From contig VGIF01000006.1 in assembly GCA_016868015.1 (NCBI GenBank), positions 1 through 46,249 of the forward strand: a stretch of 46,249 bases of DNA, read 5' to 3'. This document shows positions 41,559 through 46,249 of this stretch, one piece after another. A program made the position numbers and the translations under genes. The notes under the pieces are model-generated. The model made no database searches, was not told the DNA's origin, and saw only the letters and a program-made list of their open reading frames with translations. This DNA is from Betaproteobacteria bacterium. GTDB taxonomy: Bacteria > Pseudomonadota > Gammaproteobacteria > Burkholderiales > SG8-41. Numbering within the stretch: position 1 is the first letter of the stretch; the number at the start of each line of letters is the position of its first letter.

Positions 41559-42260
41559 CTACGGCGCGCCGGCGTTGCCGTATTCCAGGCTCACCAACAA
41601 CTGCGCTCTCACCACGCGTCCATCCTTGGCGGCGGGGGTAAAGCGCGTGCGCAGCAGCAAATCGCGCGCGGCGTGTTCAAGATCGGCGGCGGCGGCTTGC
41701 ACGGCGCGCACGTCGTTCACCGTACCCGTTTCGTCGATCAACACCGTTGCGCGCACTTGACCCGGCGCGCCGGTTGCAAACAACGCGCCGAGGTTTAACG
41801 CACTGAGCGCGCGCGGGTACACGTCAAGACTGCGCGCGCCGTAATACGTCGGATCGCTCAGCGCCGTGTGCGCGGCGTTGCCCGGCGCGGCTGCAAACGC
41901 GGGATGTTCGGTGACGCGCGGCGTGGGCGCGGGCTCCAGCGCCGGCGTGGGCTTCACTGCGGCGCGCGTTACCGCAACATCATCAACACGGCGCGGCGCG
42001 GCGTGCTCGCGCGGCGTGTGCGGCAAGACACCGAGCGCTGTTGCCGCCGGCTCCACCACCGGCACTTCGGCAGTTGGCGCAAGCGGCGGCGCCATGTGCG
42101 CACTCGTATCCGCGGGCACCAGGCGCGCCATCAAGGGTGCCGCGGCCGGTGCGCCGCCGCGCGACGCCGCGCCCTGCATCGCTTGCAACAACGCCGCGTG
42201 CACCAGCACCGACGCCGCAAGCGCGAACGCCAATCGCCATTCAACGCGGGACACCGGCAT
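41559..42260 (-). CDS. TonB-family C-terminal domain protein
   Basis: 233 residues. One N-terminal helix (WRLAFALAASVLVHAALLQA, about 8-27) is typical of TonB and TolA anchors. A long Ala/Pro/Val-rich linker (about 35-130) follows, then a TonB C-terminal-like domain: SLDVYPRALSALNLGALFAT, GQVRATVLIDETGTVNDVRA and DLLLRTRFTPAAKDGRVVRA. TonB proteins carry proton-motive energy to outer-membrane receptors. No exbB, exbD or receptor gene is nearby, so it may be a non-canonical member. It ends just after dsbC in the same direction (14-base gap). Confidence 0.8.
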   Translation of the reverse strand: MPVSRVEWRLAFALAASVLVHAALLQAMQGAASRGGAPAAAPLMARLVPADTSAHMAPPLAPTAEVPVVEPAATALGVLPHTPREHAAPRRVDDVAVTRAAVKPTPALEPAPTPRVTEHPAFAAAPGNAAHTALSDPTYYGARSLDVYPRALSALNLGALFATGAPGQVRATVLIDETGTVNDVRAVQAAAADLEHAARDLLLRTRFTPAAKDGRVVRAQLLVSLEYGNAGAP

Positions 42261-42274
42261 GACGCGGCTGGCGC

Positions 42275-43000
42275 CTATTTGCGGGCGAGCGCCTGCTCTA
42301 GCTGCGCGTCGGGCAAATAGCCGCCCAACTGCCGCCCATCCTGCAAAAATATCGCCGGCGTGCCGCGAATGTTCAAACGCTGCGCCACCTGCGCGTTTTT
42401 ATCCAGCGGCGCATCGCAAGGCTTGGAGGGTTCGGCAAGCGCGCCCTTCACCATCATCTGATCCCACGCTTTCACGCGATCCCTGGCGCACCAAACCGCG
42501 CGCGATTTTTCCGCCGAGTCTTGCGACAGCACCGGCAGCAAAAAAGTGTAGATGGTCACGTCGGTCATCTTGTTGATCTCTTTGTAAAGCTTGCGGCAGT
42601 AGCCGCAATTCGGATCTTCAAAGGTGTAGAGCACGCGCCGGCCGTTGCCGCGCACCCAGCGGATCGCGTTTTCGTGCGAGCCCGCCAACACCTTGGCAGC
42701 GAGTTTTTGCTGTGTCTCGGCGGTGATGTTGCGCGGCTCTTTGGCGCGCAAATCGTAGAGCGTGCCGCCCATCAGATATTCGCCCCTGGCGTCGGTATAA
42801 ACCACCTCGCCGCTTAACACTACCTCGAACAGTCCGGCGAACGGCGTGCGCGTGATCGACTCCACCGTCATTTGCGGAAACTTCGCCTGCAGCGTTTTGC
42901 GCAACTGCGCTTCTTCGGCGGCGGCGCCGCCTTGCGCCTGCGCACCGAAAGCCGCCAGGCCCAACAGCACCGCCAGCAGCGCCAACCCACGATTCAACAT
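42275..43000 (-). CDS. dsbC: Thiol:disulfide interchange protein DsbC
   Basis: 241 residues. The signal peptide (GLALLAVLLGLAAFGAQAQ) is followed by an N-terminal dimerisation domain (KTLQAKFPQMTVESITRTPF, about 34-53) and a thioredoxin domain with active site EDPNCGYCRKLYKEIN (CGYC, about 130) and cis-Pro in IRGTPAIFLQDGRQLGGYLP. It isomerises wrong disulfides in the periplasm. A second Cys pair (VWCARD, KPCDAP) is structural, as in relatives. It lies 27 bases downstream of ubiH on the same strand. Intact. Confidence 0.95.
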   Translation of the reverse strand: MLNRGLALLAVLLGLAAFGAQAQGGAAAEEAQLRKTLQAKFPQMTVESITRTPFAGLFEVVLSGEVVYTDARGEYLMGGTLYDLRAKEPRNITAETQQKLAAKVLAGSHENAIRWVRGNGRRVLYTFEDPNCGYCRKLYKEINKMTDVTIYTFLLPVLSQDSAEKSRAVWCARDRVKAWDQMMVKGALAEPSKPCDAPLDKNAQVAQRLNIRGTPAIFLQDGRQLGGYLPDAQLEQALARK

Positions 43001-43027
43001 GTTTATTCCTTTAAGAGCCCGACCACC

Positions 43028-44194
43028 TTACGTGATCGCGTGTTTCACCAGCAATTTTTTGAGGAGCGGCTGGCTATTCGCGGCACGCAACCCCAGGTTG
43101 CGCCCTTGCGACAGCCACACCGCGGGCGACGCGAACAGTTTGTGCAAACCATCGGTCGCCCACTGCATGCTCAGCACATCTTCCTTGCGCGCGCGCTCGT
43201 AACGGCGCAGCAAGGCGTAATCACCCACATCGTGTTGCGCGCCGCGTTCACATAACACCCGCGCCAACTCGCGCGCATCGCGAAAACCCAGGTTAACGCC
43301 CTGCCCGGCGAGCGGGTGCACATTGTGCGCGGCGTCCCCGACGAGCGCAAGGCGCGGCGTGACAAATTGCGCAACGCGCTGCAATTTGAGCGGGAACGCG
43401 GCGGGCGGCGTTATCACTTCGAGCGCCCCCACCGCGCCGCCGCTCGCTTCGGCCACGCGCTGCGCCAAGGCTTGCGCATCGAGCGCGAGCAGCGCTTGCG
43501 CGTGCGTTTCGGGGGTGGACCACACCATCGATACACGCCGGCCCGGCAACGGCAGTAGCGCGAGCACGCCGTCGGTGCGAAACCATTGAAAAGCGGTGTC
43601 GTGATGCGCCAGCGCGCAAGTGAAGTTGGCGACCACGCCGCTTTGCGCGTAATCGTGCGCCACAACGTTGATACCCGCCTGTTCGCGCACCCACGATTGC
43701 GCGCCGTCCGCGCCGACGATCAGCCTCGCGCGCAGGGTGTTGCAGTCGGCGAGTTCGATTTCGGCGCGCTCGGGATCAAGGCGCATCGCCGTGCACTGCG
43801 CCGGACACAGCACCCGCACGTGCGCGGCGCGCTGCAAGTGTTGCCACAACACCGCTTGCAGCCGGTTGTTTTCGGCGATAAACGCCAGTTCGCTCAGCCC
43901 CGCGTCGTAGGCATTAAAGTCGAGTTGCGCAGATTGCGCGTCACCAAAAATACGCATGCTTTCCACGCGCGCCACGCGTTCGGCGTCAAGGTTTTGCCAC
44001 GCGCCGACTGCGGCGAGAAACGCCGCCGACCCCGGACTCACCGCGTAAACGCGGCCATCCCAGGCGTCGCCGGGCATGGCCGGTGCGCGCGGCTCGATCA
44101 GCGCCACGGACAGGCCCGAGGCGCGCAACGCCAGCGCAAGGCTCGCACCGACCAGCCCCGCACCGACAATCACCACATCCGCGCTTTGTGTCAT
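43028..44194 (-). CDS. UbiH/UbiF-family FAD-dependent ubiquinone hydroxylase
   Basis: 388 residues. The FAD Rossmann motif is DVVIVGAGLVGASLALALRA (about 6-25), the second FAD motif ARLIVGADGAQSWVREQAG (about 155) and the third LALVGDAAHNVHPLAGQGVN (about 275-294), the UbiH-family signature. It hydroxylates the ubiquinone ring; with Coq7 in this window the pathway is aerobic. Which carbon it acts on (UbiH, UbiF or UbiI type) is not certain. The start at 44194 (MTQSADV) is chosen because an upstream frame to 44251 reads through a terminator hairpin. Genes ubiH, dsbC and the TonB-like gene form a minus-strand series. Confidence 0.93.
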   Translation of the reverse strand: MTQSADVVIVGAGLVGASLALALRASGLSVALIEPRAPAMPGDAWDGRVYAVSPGSAAFLAAVGAWQNLDAERVARVESMRIFGDAQSAQLDFNAYDAGLSELAFIAENNRLQAVLWQHLQRAAHVRVLCPAQCTAMRLDPERAEIELADCNTLRARLIVGADGAQSWVREQAGINVVAHDYAQSGVVANFTCALAHHDTAFQWFRTDGVLALLPLPGRRVSMVWSTPETHAQALLALDAQALAQRVAEASGGAVGALEVITPPAAFPLKLQRVAQFVTPRLALVGDAAHNVHPLAGQGVNLGFRDARELARVLCERGAQHDVGDYALLRRYERARKEDVLSMQWATDGLHKLFASPAVWLSQGRNLGLRAANSQPLLKKLLVKHAIT

Positions 44195-44213
44195 GGCAAT
44201 GTTCGCACCAAAC

Positions 44214-44239
44214 AAAAAACCAGCTTGCGCTGGTTTTTT
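44214..44239. terminator. Rho-independent terminator of tRNA-Met
   Basis: AAAAAACCAGC (44214-44224) and GCTGGTTTTTT (44229-44239) pair perfectly around TTGC. It lies 20 bases after the tRNA 3' end on the minus strand and is symmetric, so it could act both ways. Confidence 0.88.
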
Positions 44240-44258
44240 GTTTTCCGCCACAAGTGTT

Positions 44259-44335
44259 TGGTGGTGATAGGTGGATTTGAACCACCGACCCCAGCGTTAT
44301 GAGTGCTGTGCTCTAACCACCTGAGCTATATCACC
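44259..44335 (-). tRNA. tRNA-Met (anticodon CAT)
   Basis: 77 bases including an encoded CCA. The acceptor stem is GGTGATA / TATCACC with discriminator A. The D arm contains TAGCTCAGGTGGTTAGAGC, the anticodon loop is CTCATAA, and the T arm is GGTGG / CCACC around TTCAAAT. The T-loop and the G-C acceptor start fit an elongator-type tRNA; CAT could also be a lysidine-modified tRNA-Ile, but the strong CTCATAA context fits Met. A terminator follows and a likely promoter precedes it. Confidence 0.93.
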
Positions 44336-44348
44336 GAAAGAGGGCGGG

Positions 44349-44377
44349 ATTGTCCGGATTTGGCGCTGGCTTGTCAA
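44349..44377 (-). promoter_or_regulatory. Probable promoter of tRNA-Met
   Basis: On the minus strand TTGACA (44372-44377), a 17-bp spacer and GACAAT (44349-44354), followed by a C/G-rich discriminator (CCCGCCC). A GC-rich discriminator is typical of stringently controlled tRNA promoters. Confidence 0.6.
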
Positions 44378-44410
44378 TCCGCCACACCATCATTCCAATT
44401 TAAAAATATA

Positions 44411-44428
44411 AATAAAATCAATTACTTA
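44411..44428 (-). repeat. Dispersed AT-rich element, copy 11
   Basis: The minus strand reads TAAGTAATTGATTTTATT (17/18) followed by TATATTTTTAAATTGG. It begins three bases after the stop codon of the response regulator gene (44431). Confidence 0.88.
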
Positions 44429-44430
44429 AA

Positions 44431-45066
44431 TCATTGGTGCTCGGCAAGACCCGAACCTATGCGCACGATGTCGATAACGCTGTGCACGCCCATTTTTTCC
44501 ATGATGTGCGCCTTGTGCACTTCCACCGTGCGATGGCTGATGCCCAGTTGCTCGCCGATTTCCTTGGCGTGCAGGCCGCGCACCAGATATTGCATCACTT
44601 CGCGTTCGCGCGGCGACAGCGAGGACATCATCGCTTCGCGGCGCATTTTGCCGGCATGCTTGTTCAGACGGCCGAGTTCAAGTTTAAACGCGGATTCAAT
44701 GGCGCTCACCAACTGCTCGTCGTCGAACGGCTTTTCCAAAAAATCCACGGCGCGATGGCGAAACGCCGAGCGCGCCGATGCCACGTCGCCATGACCGGTA
44801 ATCATTACGATCGGCAGGTGCGAACCGCGCTCGGCAAGCACCGCCTGCATTTCCAGGCCGCTCATGCCCGGCATGCGGATATCCACCACCGCACAGCCGG
44901 CCCAGGCCTCATCGTAGGCGTTTAAAAAATCCTCCGCGCTGGCGAACTGGGCGATGTGAAAACCGCGCAAGCTCAACGACAACGACAGCGAATCACGTAT
45001 CGCCGGATCATCGTCCACCAAGTACACCGTGAGTTGCGCGCGCTGCGCTTCTTGTTTGTCTTGCAT
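44431..45066 (-). CDS. FixJ-family two-component response regulator
   Basis: 211 residues. The receiver domain contains VYLVDDDPAIRDSLSLSLSL (acidic pair about 16-18), the phospho-acceptor CAVVDIRMPGMSGLEMQAVL (Asp about 62), the switch Thr in VMITGHGD and Lys in DFLEKPFDDEQLV. The LuxR-type helix-turn-helix has LSPREREVMQYLVRGLHAKE followed by IGEQLGISHRTVEVHKAHIM and EKMGVHSVIDIVRIG. The start at 45066 (MQDKQEA) has AAGGAAA a few bases upstream. It lies 14 bases after the sensor kinase gene, so the two are a pair. Target genes are unknown. Confidence 0.95.
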   Translation of the reverse strand: MQDKQEAQRAQLTVYLVDDDPAIRDSLSLSLSLRGFHIAQFASAEDFLNAYDEAWAGCAVVDIRMPGMSGLEMQAVLAERGSHLPIVMITGHGDVASARSAFRHRAVDFLEKPFDDEQLVSAIESAFKLELGRLNKHAGKMRREAMMSSLSPREREVMQYLVRGLHAKEIGEQLGISHRTVEVHKAHIMEKMGVHSVIDIVRIGSGLAEHQ

Positions 45067-45080
45067 AATGATTTCCTTGA

Positions 45081-46249
45081 TTAGTTTATTTTTGCCTCCG
45101 ATGCCGCATCGGTGGGAAGCACAAAACACAGTAAGCCGCGCTTGCCGGGAACCGCCCAAATCCGCCCGCCGTGGGCGTTGATCATGGCGCGGCTGATGGC
45201 AAGCCCCATGCCCATGCCAGTGGACTTCGTGGTGACAAAGGAATCGAACAAGCGTTCCCGGTCGGCCTCGGAAATACCTGCCCCGCTATCGTGCACCTGC
45301 ACCAAGACCTGATTACCGGTGTAAGGTTCGATAGTAACATCGACGCGGCCCGGCTCGGCGCTTTCAGCCGCGCTTTCGATGGCGTTCGCGATCAAGTTGC
45401 GCAGCACCACCTCGATTTGCAACGCATCCACCATGGCAGCCGGCACACCAGGCGCGGCATGCACGTTTAAGCGCACGCGCGCCGCTTGCGCCTTGCTGTT
45501 TAGCGAGGCAAACACCAGTTCGGCCTGCTCGGCAAGCGAGACCTGCTCCAATTGTGTTGCACCCGAGCGGAAAAATTCGCGCAGCCGTTGCACCACCGCG
45601 GCCGTGCGCTGCACCTCGACCTGCAATTTGGCCATGGTATCGGCCAGTTGCGCGTGGTCTGGCGCCAATGCAGCGGCGATCAGCTTGCCGGCGGTGGCGT
45701 ATCCGGCGAGCGCGGTCAACGGTTGATTGATTTCGTGCGCGATGGCAGCCGACATCTCGCCGGCGGCCGCAAGCTTTAACGATTCGCGCACTTCGTCGGT
45801 AGCGCGGCGCCATTCGTCGATAGTCACGCCAAGCAACAAACCGGTAATCGCCAGCGCAATCATCACCAACTGCAACTCAAACACCGATAACGGCTGATAA
45901 TTGGCCAAGAAAAACTGCAAAAACAGGCCCAGTTGTATCAGCACCAGTGCGATCGACCCGCCCACCATGCCAAAGCGCGTCGCCGCCCAAACCAGCGGCA
46001 AAAACAGCATGTAAAGATTTTGCGCGTGACGTAATTCGTCATGCAAAAACACCCAAGCGACACTCGCGGCGATAGCCGCCACGATCAACCACCCTTCGAT
46101 CGAACGGAAAAACGCGGCGATCTGCCGCCGCCGCGGCGCGCAGAACGCCAGCAACAACAAAGGCGCCATGACCAGGACGCTGACACTATAGCCGATGAAA
46201 AAACGCCGCGCGCCAAAAAAATAGCGCCCTTCCCTGCCGATACCAAAAT
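45081..46249 (-). CDS. Membrane sensor histidine kinase, partial (N-terminus beyond window)
   Basis: The frame is open to the window edge; the ATG at 46169 is internal because the frame continues upstream as FGIGREGRYFFGARRFFIGY. About six hydrophobic segments (LLLLAFCAP, WLIVAAIAASVAWVFLH, LYMLFLPLVWAATRFGMVGG, LVMIALAITGLLLGVTI) resemble a MASE1-type sensor domain. The kinase part follows with H-box EMSAAIAHEINQPLTALAGY, N-box VVLRNLIANAIESA, G1 VHDSGAGI and G2 TGMGMGLAISRAMINAHGGR. All catalytic residues are present. It phosphorylates the FixJ-type regulator encoded 14 bases downstream. The input signal is unknown. Confidence 0.92.
   Translation of the reverse strand, partial: FGIGREGRYFFGARRFFIGYSVSVLVMAPLLLLAFCAPRRRQIAAFFRSIEGWLIVAAIAASVAWVFLHDELRHAQNLYMLFLPLVWAATRFGMVGGSIALVLIQLGLFLQFFLANYQPLSVFELQLVMIALAITGLLLGVTIDEWRRATDEVRESLKLAAAGEMSAAIAHEINQPLTALAGYATAGKLIAAALAPDHAQLADTMAKLQVEVQRTAAVVQRLREFFRSGATQLEQVSLAEQAELVFASLNSKAQAARVRLNVHAAPGVPAAMVDALQIEVVLRNLIANAIESAAESAEPGRVDVTIEPYTGNQVLVQVHDSGAGISEADRERLFDSFVTTKSTGMGMGLAISRAMINAHGGRIWAVPGKRGLLCFVLPTDAASEAKIN

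Noticed and set aside
44195-44251. Longer N-terminus for the UbiH-family protein (MAENKKPAQAGFLFG)
   Set aside because: These codons are the terminator hairpin of tRNA-Met; the FAD motif follows directly after the ATG at 44194.

Overview
This 46 kb window is high-GC bacterial chromosome. The gene content points to a betaproteobacterium, most likely in or near Burkholderiales. It has tripartite tricarboxylate transporter receptor (Bug/TctC) genes, a Coq7/UbiH ubiquinone pathway, and two neighbourhoods typical of that class: tyrS / M23 peptidase / anmK / erpA / bactofilin / argC / rpsI / rplM, and rpe / gph / trpE / trpG / trpD / trpC / apaG / mltA. This assignment rests on gene content and order only; no 16S rRNA gene is present.

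Layout. 1-19.95 kb is an accessory, patchy region. It holds a partial membrane protein, an amidohydrolase, a HigBA-like and a VapBC-like toxin-antitoxin module (each with a visible palindromic operator), detoxification and transport genes (GST, AEC carrier, HupE/UreJ), a predicted exported methyltransferase and an LVIVD-repeat protein. It also holds many broken genes: a frameshifted enoyl-CoA hydratase, an MmgE/PrpD tail, two Bug remnants lying head to head, and a DUF748 gene joined tail to tail to a truncated sensor-like gene. 20.0-27.6 kb is the conserved housekeeping block tyrS to rplM. 27.8-32.1 kb carries ydcF, an osmC-like gene, coq7 and trpC-trpD-trpG. 32.2-36.4 kb separates trpG from trpE and holds a damaged L,D-transpeptidase operon and an oppositely oriented acyl-CoA dehydrogenase-like gene. 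36.6-44.3 kb carries trpE, gph, rpe, apaG, mltA, a TonB-like gene, dsbC, ubiH and tRNA-Met. 44.4 kb to the end carries a FixJ-type regulator and its sensor kinase, which runs off the window.

The most unusual signals are repeats. (1) At least 11 copies of an AT-rich element (core TAAGTATTTGATTTTATT plus a T-rich tail) sit at gene boundaries. All five left-hand copies read on the plus strand and all six right-hand copies on the minus strand, with the switch between 20.0 and 24.4 kb. (2) A dense array of sixteen (A/G)TGGG(G)TC units at 10.71-11.00 kb falls into two sub-families. (3) A 110-bp MITE-like insertion flanked by TTAA splits a TPR gene, and removing it restores the reading frame. (4) A ~200-bp inverted-repeat structure encloses one AT-rich element between the convergent stops of two genes.

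Four separate frameshifts, all in apparently dispensable genes while the housekeeping genes are intact, suggest gene decay. Uncorrected sequencing indels cannot be excluded from the sequence alone.
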